Position numbers and translations under genes: made by a program. A DNA stretch of 64,000 nt, from the NCBI GenBank assembly GCA_015143295.1, contig CM026557.1, positions 36,031,965 to 36,095,964 of the forward strand. The letters are read 5' to 3'. Origin of the DNA: Tetracentron sinense (Eukaryota > Streptophyta > Magnoliopsida > Trochodendrales > Trochodendraceae). Shown here in pieces: positions 1 through 11,294 of the stretch (its first letter is position 1; the number at the start of each line of letters is the position of its first letter). The notes under the pieces are model-generated. The model was not told the origin of the DNA and ran no database searches. It saw only the letters and a program-made list of their open reading frames with translations.

Positions 1-3000
1 AATAAAATATCCGCCTTTTTCTTGATGGTAGGTAGTATTTCATTTTCTAGTCTTCCATTTTAATAGTATCTCGTGGGGGTGTGTGTCTTTGTTGCAAATA
101 TTTTATGAATGCTTGCTGTTTAGCATGTTTAGAGTATGAGCGACTTTTTGGTTTCTGCATTTTTTTTGGAACTCAAGACAAATTCTCTCCATTCCTTACT
201 TTTGCTTGTTTTTGGCATCTACTAAGTCTGATTGAGAGACAATGGGATAGGCCATCGCACCCTAAGGGACCCAAGGAGCTCCTTCAAGGCTCACCCATAG
301 AAACCCGTCCCCTTGCCATGAAATTGACTAACCAGGCACAAGCTACGTACGCGGGGTCCTTCTTGGTGTAAGCTTTAAGCATGGCTAGACATGCTCATCA
401 ATTATTCGTGTATAATTCTGAATAGTCATTTCACAATTCTTTCAAAATTCATCGAAAAAATGTAAGATGTCAAAAGTGCGATATGAAAAAATTTTCGAGT
501 ATAATTCGGTCCAAGATTTATTTGTTTTTTCAAAATTCTGCTAAACATATAAAATAATGTATAAAGTTATCTTCTATCTAGACTTGTATATAATTGAATA
601 GATAATGATAGGTGACCTACATATATAAATAAAATATGTAATTGATAAATAAATTAAATCTAATGATAAATAAGTTAATTAAACTAAAAATTTAAAAACA
701 AAAATTTATATAATACACATTTCAATGACATAATTTAAAATTTTAAAAAATATTTCACATTTATCCAATGACATAAAAAAGAAGTCTATAATTTATATTT
801 TTTTTAAAAGTAAATAATCTTAATCCATACCGAGTTTATTGGGCTGTCGATGTGATTTACTGCCTTGCCCTTTTTTTATGCCACGTGTCCCCTTTTCCAA
901 AAAGGTGATTTACCATCTCACCCATTTTTTTGTGCCACGTGTCCCCTTTTCATTCCCTTTAACTATGATTAAGATTCACTAACCCACATCTAACCTTGAT
1001 TTAAAAAAAAAAATTTAACCATATTAAAATTTGCTAACTGTAGTTCAAAGGGGCATTGTGAGACAAGGAGGGAACTATTGCCCACTCACATTCTTATTTT
1101 CGTATGCGTTTTTTATTTTAGTATGTAAAGCTTAATTGAAAAACTTGAGAGTTGAGATTCTCTCCTGGACATGACATTAATACTCTCAAGAAATCAAAAT
1201 AAGCACAGCCAAAACCTGCAGAACAAAAACACCGTGTTCGTCAAATAGGCAGAGCCGCACAGCATATTGCTTGAAAAGAATAAACACATTCCACTTTTTT
1301 TTCTTGATTGCAAGGCTTTAATAGAATAATCTATGGAGTTGACAGATGAATCCATGTTTGAAATCAAATAAGAATAGCGAATATGAGAGAAGAATCAGGA
1401 AAGAAATAACAGAGAGAAACAGAGTATGAGCACTACTAAAACTCATTGTTGTATTTTCAAGTATCATCATTGTTTACACAAAAAATGAGATGCAATTCAT
1501 TATGAATCGTGCAAAATTTTTAACAGCATTTTGGATCACGGTTGTAAGTGAAAAAGTGCTTAAAAAACTTGTGGAAACTATTAAATCACCATTTCAAAAT
1601 AACGGTGATCATAAATGTTTTTAAGCATCAAAAGTATTAATATGACCGTAATCTTATATTGACAATAAATCTAATTAGAATTTAATTACTGATCATGATT
1701 ATACATTAACTGTGATTGTAATTACTCTCTATAAAACTACAACATTCCTTCCTCTCCTTATAAATGGATCATGACCAAGCCCCAAACATCTATATAGAGG
1801 ACATGTGTCTCATTTTCATTGTGAGAAGCGTCCCCCAACTAGTCAAGGGCTTTTCCACATTTGCCAGTGGGCAACAATAGAAGGCATGAAGCGCTCACTT
1901 TCTGTTACAAAATGGTGGAGGAGCCTCCAATAGGGTGCAACTCCCTTTAGCCGTTTTAAGGACCCCAAGGTCCACACTTTTTCAACCACCATTCTTTATC
2001 TATACCCTTTTAACACCATTTTGCCCCCATAAGCAAAAAAAGTATTTTCTACCCCTCATCTCCACATTCTCCTTCAATCACAAAAGTCAAAATCCCCAAA
2101 AGAAGGAAAGTCATCATGGTATGCTCAAATATAATTAATTCAAACATACAATTTTTCTATTGTAAGATAGTGGCAAAATGTGATCGATCCACATAAACTT
2201 GTTAAACGGGTACTAAGATTAATTTAGAATTTTTTTTTATAGATTAAATAAAAACCGGTTTTAAAATTTTTATTTTAAGATGGTCATTAAAAATAAGGTA
2301 AAACTAATAAAACGAATAAAAGAAGAGAAGAAATCTTTGGTTAAAATTAAATGAGAATAGGGAATCCGAATTTCACCAAAATAATATAATAAAATTGATC
2401 TTAAAATTAATTTCTAAATTCTCCAATGTAATACGATCCAATAAACATGCAAATGTTTTGGATCGGAAGATAGATGTTAGGAAATCTTTAATTAAAATTT
2501 AAATTAAATATCTTTCGTAAAAATATAACTTTTGGAGAGTTTAAAAACTAAAAGCAAAGATAAATGCTACCAAATTCCTGGTTTTCTCATTCGTCCTTTT
2601 ATCACAAATTTAGTCGATCATTGTTGCATTCGAAATAAGAATGATAATAATACAAATATTCATTCCGCTTTTCATTAGCCTTTAATCAACTTTACACCAG
2701 AAAAAAGAAAAATAAGAAATAATATAGAGAATCGAGAATAAGATGCCAACCAGAGAGAGAGAGAGGAAAAAAAAAAAGATCTTAAAGAAGAGAAAGAGAA
2801 GAAAGCTAAAGAAAAAACTCTAAAAGCAAGAGAGAGAGAGAGAGGTCCTTGGGGGGGTTTTATAGCTGACCTCTTACACATTTTTTCTTTTTTTTTAGAA
2901 TTTTTTTTTTTAAAAGTGAAACCATCCACTTTTAGAATGTTGATTTTTTTTCTAGAAAAGATTCTCTTGTCTTCTAGAATTTTTTCTATAATTTTTTGCT

Positions 3001-3522
3001 CTTCTCTCTTCCATATTGTACAAAAGAGAGAAGAGAGCGGAGGGCATCTTGCAAGGAGAGTAGATGAGGAACAACCCTGTTGTAGCCCAATTGACTACAG
3101 CAGGCAGATTGATCGACCCCAATACAAAATTAATGAAAAGAAAAATAATATTGTTTTAAATGTTGTTTTATTTGGGAGTGACTAATATTCTGCCTACTAC
3201 TATAGCCCAATGTGCTATAAGAGGGGCTGCTCTCTCTCATAAGTGCTCTACGGGTTGTGAATTGTGAGTGAGAGACAATTATGAGAGGCTTATAGGCTTA
3301 TAGTGAAGTTATCATTATACCATATACAAAAGAATTAACTCCATGATGTGGCAGTCCTCATTGATCTCTTTTTTTTTTTCTATGATGTCATGTCATAACT
3401 AATTAAAACAAGATATGTGGCAAAAGAATAGTCAAGGTAGCTCATTTAAAACCCTTAAGTTTATGAGGGAGTTTCTCTATTCAGCACTCCTACTTCTCAT
3501 CGATATAGCATTTAAATAATGA
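1..3522. other. AT-rich intergenic sequence, no gene recognised
   Basis: No open frame here has recognisable protein similarity; the longest (81-371, plus) looks like chance. Homopolymer A/T runs are frequent. A stretch at about 955-1055 resembles one unit of the 154-bp repeat found at 3975-5470 (the 'taactatgattaagattcac' part followed by an A-rich spacer), so it may be a dispersed single copy. At 840-945 the motif 'gccacgtgtcccctttt' occurs twice. Confidence 0.6.
2751..2845. repeat. GA-rich simple repeat
   Basis: Two short (GA)n runs flank an A/G-only stretch. The strand bias is purine on plus. Nothing coding is seen here; the minus-strand open frame across it is low-complexity Ser/Phe. 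Confidence 0.7.
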
Positions 3523-3572
3523 AAGGCAAATCCTCTAGTCTACACCTAATACCAAAATGGGAAATAGTTAAC

Positions 3573-3723
3573 ATACCTGGGAAATGGATTGTAAAATCCA
3601 AGATTGGAACTCATTGGTCAATTTCCCCTCTCTTAAATATTCATCAATTGTGTTGGGTATTTAAGAAGGGGGCATAGACCAATGAGGTCCAGCCTTGGAT
3701 TTTAAAGTCTATTTCCCAGGTAT
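3573..3723. mobile_element. Small foldback MITE inside the left arm
   Basis: A 151-bp near-perfect hairpin: 'atacctgggaaatgg' at 3573 mirrors 'ctatttcccaggtat' ending at 3723, and 'aatccaagattgg' and 'cattggtc' mirror 'ccttggatt' and 'gaccaatg'. It is absent from the right arm of the host element, so it was inserted or arose after the inverted repeat formed. No clear target-site duplication was found. Confidence 0.65.
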
Positions 3724-3974
3724 GGTATTAGGGACCCACATGCTCAATGACATATTGACAACTCACATAACTTCATTTATTGCATCAAATCACCATCATA
3801 ACAACATTTCAAACGGCTTTGCTCAAACAAAGGGTAATTAAGTAATTGACATTTAGTTTTTGTTTAAGTAATGTTGTTTGACATTTGGACTCCACGATTC
3901 AACCAGTCATGTGTCTTAATCGTCCCAATTAATTGTGGTTAAGCGTAATTAACCTAAGATTAATATTTTTTTTT

Positions 3975-5470
3975 AACACCTACTAATTGTGGTTAAGATT
4001 CACTCACTGTTAGGGTTCATCCATCGAACCTTAGCTTTTAGAATAAAAAAATTAAAAATTAAAAAAAAAAAATTAACCTTAGGTTGATTATGCTTAAACA
4101 CAGTTAAAGAGGTCTTTACAAGCTGTCACATATCCCTTTAAACACCCACTAACTCTGGTTAAGATTCACTCACTCCTAGGATTCATCCATTTAAACTTGT
4201 TTTTTTTTTAGATAAAAAGTAAAAAATATTAACATTAGATTGATTATGCTTAACCACAATTAAATAGGCTTTACAAGCTGCCAAATATCCCTTTTAACAC
4301 CCACTAACTGTGGTTAAGATTCACTCACCCCTAGGATTCATCCGTCGAACCTTAGTTTTTAGAAGAAAAAAATCAAAAAAATATATTAACCTTAGGTTGA
4401 TTAGGCTTAACCATAGTTAAAGAGGCATTTACAAGCCACCACGTATCCTTTTTAACACATACTAACCGTGGTTAAGATTCACTCACCCCTAGGATTCATC
4501 CATTTAACCTTATTTTTTAGAAAAAAAATATTAACATTAGGTTGATTATGCTTAACCACAGTTAGAGGAGCTTTACAAGCTGCCATGTATCCCTTTTAAC
4601 ACCCACTAACTTTGGTTAAGATTCACTCACCGCTAGGGTTCATCCATCTAACCTTAGTTTTTAGAAAAAAAATAAAAAAATATTAACCTTAGGATAATTA
4701 TGCTTAACCAAAGTTATAGGTGCTTTAGAAGCTGCCACGTGTCTCTTTTAACATCTACTAACTGTGGTTAAGATTCATTCACCCCTAAGGTTCATCCATC
4801 TAACTTTGATTTTAGAAAAAAAATCAAAAAAATATTAATGTTATGTTAATTATGCTTAACAACAATTAAAGGAGCTTTAGAAGCTACCACGTATCCCTTT
4901 TAACACCCACTAACTGTGATTAAGATTCACACACCCTAGTTCATCCATCAAATCTTAGTTAAAATAAAAAATAAAAAATAAAAAAATATTAACCTCAGGT
5001 TAATTATGCTTAACCAAAGTTAAGGGGGCTTTAGAATCTGCCACATAACTCTTTTAACACCTACTAACTGTAGGTAAGATTCACTCACCCTTAAGGTTCA
5101 TCCATCTAACTTTGGTTTAAAAAAAAAAATCAAAAGACATTAACTTTATGTTAATTATGCTTAACAACAATTAAAGGGGCTTTACAAGCTGCCACGTATC
5201 CCTTTTAACACCCACTAACTATGGTTAAGATTCACTCACCCATAGGGTTCATCCATCAGATCTTAGTTTTAAATATATATATATATATATATATATATTA
5301 ACCTTAGGTTAATTATGCTTAACCAAAGTTAATGATTTTTTAGAAGCTGCCACATGTCTCTTTTAACACCTACTAACTGTGGTTAAGATTCACTTACCCC
5401 TAAGGTTCATCAATCTAACTTTAGTTTTAGAAAAAAAAAATTAACCTTAGGTTAATTACGCTTAACCACA
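3975..5470. repeat. Tandem array, about ten units of about 154 bp
   Basis: The phrase 'actaactgtggttaagattc' (with variants) recurs near 3985, 4146, 4303, 4457, 4603, 4755, 4908, 5060, 5213 and 5371, a spacing of 146-161 bp. Each unit runs from this phrase through 'ttcatccatctaacctta', an A-rich spacer and 'ttaattatgcttaaccaca' to 'gctgccacgtatccctttt'. Within a unit 'taactgtggttaag' and 'cttaaccacagtta' are inverted copies, so each unit can fold on itself. A (TA)n run at 5273-5297 interrupts one unit. Confidence 0.85.
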
Positions 5471-5810
5471 ATTAATTGGGAACGAATAAGACACATGACT
5501 GATTGAATCGTGGAATCCGAACGTCAAACAAAATTATTTAAACATAGACTAAATGTCATTTACTTAACTACCCTCTGATTGAACAAAGCGATTTGAAACG
5601 CTGTTACGATGGTGATTTGGTGCAATAAATGAAGTTACAGGAGTTGTCAACTTGTCATTTAGCATGTGGGCCCTAATATAAATTTTGGTAGTTGGTGACG
5701 ACGAGAGGATTTGCCTTCTAAAAGTCCACTTCAAGTCTTTTAAAGCATTCCTTGCAGTCTCATTAAAATAACTTTTTTGGTGAGCCAAAAGACTAAAAAG
5801 ATGTTAAAAT

Positions 5811-6184
5811 GAGTCCCAGCAACCTCAACAGAATGAAGAAATCGGTTTAGTGAGTTTACATTACTCACAAAGTTTGGTGAGTACTGTAGACTCACCAAAG
5901 TTAAATCTTCTCACCCTTGGGCCCGCACAAATAATAAAATAAGGTTTCTCTCTCTCCCTTTCTTTTTTGTGGTCCCACACAAACAATAAAATAATATTTT
6001 TCTCTCTTTTCCTTTTTCGTTTTCCCACACAAATGATAAAATATTGCTTCTCTCTCCTCTTTTTTATTTGGTTAAAATGGTAAGGCTGTTGGTAGTGTTT
6101 TAAAAAAGTGGCTCACCAAAACCATTTTTTGTGGGTTTTGGCTATTTTGGTGAGTGAAATTTAGTGAGGCTGCTAGGATTGCTC
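5811..6184. mobile_element. hAT-like MITE
   Basis: The left end reads 'gagtcccagcaacctca' and the right end, reversed, reads 'gagcaatcctagcagcctca', an imperfect terminal inverted repeat of about 18 bp. Flanking 'gttaaaat' (5803-5810) and 'cttaaaac' (about 6184-6191) could be a decayed 8-bp duplication, as hAT elements make. Inside are three imperfect copies of a block with 'cacacaaa.aataaaata' followed by a CT-rich tract (near 5926, 5976, 6027). No coding capacity. Family assignment is tentative. Confidence 0.5.
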
Positions 6185-9100
6185 TTAAAACTCTTTAAGT
6201 TTCCAAGGAGTTTCTCTCCTCACGAGCCATGCTTCTCCTTTGGACTCCTTTGCCCACAACGAACTTCGGCCCTCCTCTCTGCCCTAAAAGTATACCCTCT
6301 TCCTCCAATTCTCGTCTCTTCAATTTATCATCAACTTTACAATGAAATCATGATGCAAACACTTTCATGAAGTTGAGAACCAACGAAGTGAATAAAGAGA
6401 GGAGGTCGCCTAGTATTATGGCAAGCATATGACTTACATTTACAAGGCGAAGGTAAGGAAGAATGGATTACACTACCGGTGCATCTTGGGCAAGGTAAGC
6501 ATGCTACATGGTAACACGGAGTCTTTTGAGCAAAGGTCAAGTCCAACATTCCTTCAAAATCAATGGTAACAGAAGGTAGCTTTCTCTTTGATTTTGGCAT
6601 TTCTTCTTTTAGGTTTTGAAGATTTGAATTTAATGGTTTTAGTCCTTTTCAAGGATCAAAAGTTAGTGTTTGCATGAATCCTTGCAAGGCTCAGGATTGT
6701 CTCCGGTAAGAAAAGTGGTCTCGGGCTTCCACACATTATACAACATGTGGTGATAACACAGGGAGAAGTGACACATGGTGACCTCATGTGCTGATAAGCA
6801 AATTTGCCAAATTAGGGAATTTGGTCTCATAAAAAAAATCGTCATGAGATTCATGACCGTGTTTTGTGTGGGCCTGCATTGCAACCTAAGAGGTCTTTTA
6901 ATGACATTCTCATGAACGCGCTGTTCCTAACCTTCGGATCATCAGATGATCACGACCACATACTGAGACTCGGGTGTCTAAGTGTTGTTCGTCTGACCGG
7001 ACTGGGTCTATGTTTGGATTTACTCATTAAAGTCCTGCACAAATAGATAATTGCAAAGTAGTAATATATAAGTATACATCACGCAAGCTGGAAGGCATGA
7101 AAGAGTAATGAACATAGTCGAAGCCACTCCTGTACAAAGTAAAAGCAACACTATTTTTTGATAACGATTATTCATCATTCTCTACGAGTTTGCAGTGTTC
7201 AACGGATGATGAAGTACCAAATCTCATTTATAAAATTACGTAAATAATTAATTAACTTAATATAATCCCACATAAATTAATTAATTCCCTAAGAATTCAT
7301 TTCATTTTAATTAGTTTATCCAAAACAACTTAAGTATGATTATAGTCCAAAATCAAAACATATTTCAGTCCAAAAAATTAAACTCTTTTATTTAATTAAG
7401 CAAAACATTTAGTTAAATTTAATTAAATCATAAGTTAAATTTTTTTTTATCTAACTTATAGAAAATTGATTAATTATTAATCTATTCTAAATTCATATGA
7501 TTAAATCAACCATAAGATCTACCGTAATTTGGACAACATAATGGTACATAGACCTGACCATACAGAGGGGTTCTATTAGCTAAGTCCAGTTACACCATCT
7601 CAGGTTGATCAGTTAGGCTACTTCAGTCCAAGGACTTACCTATTAGTCTGGTCTATTTGAGAGGTCCATTAGGACTTAGGCTGTCCGATTAAGTCATCCC
7701 ATGTCGACCAACAGACTAATTTTGTCCGAGGACTACTGATTAGTCAGATATGTTTGAGACTGTGCCAATCTAACAGACAATCCAGATTTATTTTATCAAA
7801 ACAAGAAACGACTAGCAAGGATGTGTAATGTACAGTCTAAAGTGTGCATCATAGCGCTCATAGCCCTTTACACGCGCATAGATGCGTAAGGTATGTATGG
7901 TGTAAAGGAAAAGAAAAGGAAGAATCTATACACTATAGGAGTAGTTGATTACAATATATAAGGTTTTATAAACTTGAAGAACTCCAGCATTTCTGATGGG
8001 GACTAAACTTAAAGTGTATTAAATTAACCACAAGTTGATTAATGTGTTTGTCCCAGTTAAGCCACCAAGCATCAATCAGTCCACAAACAAAATTAATCAT
8101 TTTATTCTATTTGTTTGGGCAATAAAACAAAGTCATATAAATGACTAAAACATGACTCTATAAAAACTAAAGTTTTAAGACCAATTTAACATTACTTCCA
8201 ACAGGTCTGGACAAGGCGATTTTTGGGTCCATCCCAGTCTCTGAACACCAAGCTTGAAATCAGCTCGAGGTCCTAAGCAGCCTGGACCATTGTGCTCAAA
8301 CCCAGCCCAATCCAAGCTTCTTGAGCCTGGACAAAGACATGTCCTCTTATTCTCTAATTTAGCAACAAAAAAAAAAAAAAAACTCGGTTTTAAGCACTTT
8401 CATCATTTCATGGGTTTCTCTGTTTAGAGAGGACAGTCGTCATGATAGCATGGAAACAGACCTTATTTAGTCGCATCATTTTTGCACCGGGGTCTTGTGG
8501 AAGAGTGGTTAGGGTGTGCTCTCCCTTGTTGGGTGTCCCCCAATTTCATCTTTGTTTTTTTAACTAAAATGGTAGTTGGGTTCGTTAATTTTACTAAAAT
8601 TTTAATTTTGTTACATTCCATTGAAACACACGGTGCAATGATGTGAATGCTTGAGAGGATACTGTCTCAGAGTGCATGTAGAACAAGAGAAATGCTACCT
8701 CAATCTCAGACTTCCAAAGTCTCATGGTGTCAGCAACATTTATCACCACACTTCCTTGTTACCTTGAGAATCGATGTGATCCATAATTTCTTTTGTTTGA
8801 ATTTTATTTTTTTAACCTATTACAAGAGTAGTAATGGAACGTATAACTAGCATGATGAGACTTTGGAAGAAACTTGAATTGTGGGGCTAAGTTTTTAAGT
8901 TTTTCAAAAGTCTTCAAATATATATTTTCAAATCATTAATTTACTTATTATTCATTTTAAAATATTAGGATTATTCAGAATTAAAAAAATATGAATAAAT
9001 ATTTAATAAATAAAATTTATTTATTCTTAATTTATCATCATCAATAATTTATTTTAATTTTGTCAAATAATTTCTAATAGAATATTTTCCCATCTCGACC

Positions 9101-9286
9101 TAAAATGGTGACTGCACCTAGCCCATTTGGTTCACACTCCTTTTTAACTACTACTTCTTCTCATAGAAAGCGAGTTTAGAAAAGAGGGACCTACAAGGAC
9201 TTTATCATCATATATATATATATATATATATAGTATAAATAATTATAATAAGCATAATATAAACAATACGTCGTAGAGGATTTTAT
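6185..9286. other. Intergenic sequence, no gene recognised
   Basis: Open frames in 6164-7046 and 8647-8850 have no recognisable domains. A roughly 120-bp segment is imperfectly duplicated at about 7590-7770 ('caggttgatcagttaggct' and related text). A (TA)n microsatellite lies at 9210-9232. Sequence up to 9286 is the flank of copia element A. Confidence 0.55.
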
Positions 9287-9682
9287 TGTTGTGATTCAAT
9301 CTCCCTAAATAAATCTCCACTAACTTGTAAAGCTGATATCGCAGCTAAAAAAAACCAAGAAATTGAATCTAGAAAATAGGTAATAACACAAAACAAGAAT
9401 TTAAGTGATTTGACGTAAAAGCCTACGTCCACAGAATCAACCAACAAGTCTTTCAATTATGAGAATGAAAAAAAAATACAAAAAGTTGTATTTCAATACC
9501 TGAAATTTACACTCACAATCCTTGTACACTCCTTTTTTTATCCTACTCTCAAATTAGTGAAAACCTCACAAAAGACCATTGTTCTCTCTCTACGGCTCCA
9601 AAGAACCCTATTCCTTATTTATAATACCCAGTTAATAAAACCTAACAATTAATAATAGCTATTAATAGTCACAAACCTAACA
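9287..9682 (-). repeat. Copia A 3' LTR
   Basis: Starts 'tgttgtgattcaat' and ends 'cacaaacctaaca' (plus strand), matching the LTR at 33305-33710 along its length with scattered substitutions. Terminal TGTT/AACA agrees with copia LTR ends. Immediately to the right, read on the minus strand, 'ccaaggtagagat' (9683-9695) is a copia-type polypurine tract, which makes this the 3' LTR of a minus-strand element. Confidence 0.75.
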
Positions 9683-9822
9683 ATCTCTACCTTGGCTTTA
9701 TTTACAACCTCATAAAGATCTCAGTTTGCACATTTGCCTGTGACACGTGTCCACCCCACCACATCGGTCAAAAATACCGAGAATCACCTTGGAGATAAAT
9801 TACACATGCTTCCCTTAATAAA
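9683..9822 (-). other. Copia A 3' internal remnant with polypurine tract
   Basis: About 140 bp between the 3' LTR and solo LTR B. It contains the polypurine tract next to the LTR, then non-coding sequence ending in ATAAA (9818-9822), the left copy of the target duplication made by solo LTR B. Confidence 0.65.
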
Positions 9823-11294
9823 TGTCGCGCCCCAAAATTTTACCTAGGTTAAAGTGAGACATTGGCACGTGACTTAACTATTAAACCATCATAACATCTT
9901 GTCATAAAGCATTTAAGGCAATCTAAAATATGAACCTAAAAATTTTTCTTCAATTAACCATGATCAAATCTTATATCTCAAATTAAACTAAAACGTATTA
10001 AATAATTCGAATCATCTATCATGATTCTCAACTATCAATCAAACCTAAACATAAATCCAAAATTAAAATCTATTTCAATGTCTTGTACTCCAATTTAACT
10101 ACTGATAATTTAATTATCAGAAAATGGTCAACGATCCAGATTCCATTCACCTTCGGGAATATCACCTGCTGGATCTTCTCCTTCTTCTTCGTAGTATTCC
10201 TCTTCCCAAGGTCCTAATGTACAAATATCAAACCTAAAACCTGCTGACAACAAAGTCATTGGCTGAGTAACAAGTTACTCCACTTACATAAACTCCTAAC
10301 TAACAATATAACAACATTACTATAAAGCATAAATTATGATTTAACAAAAATGTAAGCATATAAACAATTCAGAGTGCAAAAACATAATTTCAAATCAATT
10401 CTTATACGTGCTCACTTGTACTTATCTTTCTTGCTTATTTTACTTGTCTTTCTTGTTCGTAAGTGTATCAAACAACATGTATTATACAATAACTTAAAAT
10501 AACTCTACATTATATGTTGGATAGAGACTAACATATACCCTACTTATCGAAGTACCACATGGTTTACATATTCTCCAGTGCATACAGCTTGTCTACACAT
10601 TATCCAGTGTATACGGCTTTTCTGCATATTATCCGGTGCAAACGACTTGTCTTGCCTTGATCTTAGGCTTGTTGGTACTCGGGCAGTGTAAAACTCAATC
10701 ATACAGTCATGCTTGTGTGCTTGTATACTTGTATAATACTTATGATCTACCTTTTTACAATGCTTGTACATATTTATTTTCATTAATGAGTGTGAGTGAA
10801 ACAATGATAGCCATTAATTAAATCACACCCAGAATTATTGGTTAAGGGCTCTCGAAAGCTCATCATAACGACTAACGCCGCCATGATAATATCCCTAAGT
10901 CACACAAGCATAATTCACGGTTTGATTTAATGAACATCTATCACCATGTAATTTGTCAATCATACATCAATTTAAGCATATACAATTTCTCATAATTGAT
11001 CAATGTAAAAATATGCTCTATCAGGTTTTCAACAATAAAATAATGAAACAATTTTACTAAGCATGCATCAATTTTCGATATATAATTTTGATAAAATCAA
11101 TCTCATAAAACTCTAGTTTTATAACACATCACAATTTCTAATCAAACTCATACTTATTCCATCAAATCCAAGAATCATCCCTTCCTCCATCCACCATGCA
11201 TAAACCATACAATTTTTCTCTTTCCCCTTGTTGATTTACATACTAAAATCATAAGAAGATATCTCTTAAATTCATAAATAATTTTCATAAGGGA
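9823..11294 (-). repeat. Gypsy solo LTR B, left segment
   Basis: The plus strand begins 'tgtcgcgccccaaaa' directly after ATAAA (9818-9822). The same LTR resumes at 30967 and ends 'ggggttctaca' at 31536, followed by a second ATAAA (31537-31541). TG..CA ends plus a perfect 5-bp duplication define a solo LTR of about 2.04 kb. Read on the minus strand it starts TGTAGAACCCCGAA, as in many plant gypsy LTRs. Element C is inserted within it at AGGGA. Confidence 0.85.

Larger units (their letters stand above)
3523..5717. mobile_element. Non-autonomous foldback / Mutator-like element with long inverted repeats
   Basis: The left arm (about 3523-3960) is an inverted copy of the right arm (about 5450-5717). 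Matching landmarks are 'aaggcaaatcctct' at 3523 against 'agaggatttgcctt' at 5704, 'tattagggacccacatgc' at 3727 against 'gcatgtgggccctaata' at 5662, and the ACATTTAG / CTAAATG blocks nearer the centre. The arms enclose a tandem array and no coding sequence. Long terminal inverted repeats with internal tandem repeats fit foldback or non-autonomous Mutator-like elements. The exact ends and a target-site duplication could not be fixed, so the outer boundary is approximate. The left arm is interrupted by a second small foldback (3573-3723) that the right arm lacks. Confidence 0.7.

Noticed and set aside
81..371. Small Cys-rich protein
   Set aside because: No signal peptide pattern or conserved Cys spacing convincing enough; no support beyond an open frame.
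2675..2929. Ser/Phe-rich minus-strand protein
   Set aside because: It is the reading of a GA-rich simple repeat.
8487..8555. tRNA-like segment ('gtggaagagtggttagggtg')
   Set aside because: No cloverleaf can be drawn with a T-arm and acceptor stem.
9282..9286. Target duplication of copia A (TTTAT against CCTAT at 33711-33715)
   Set aside because: Only three of five bases agree; not strong enough to claim a duplication.
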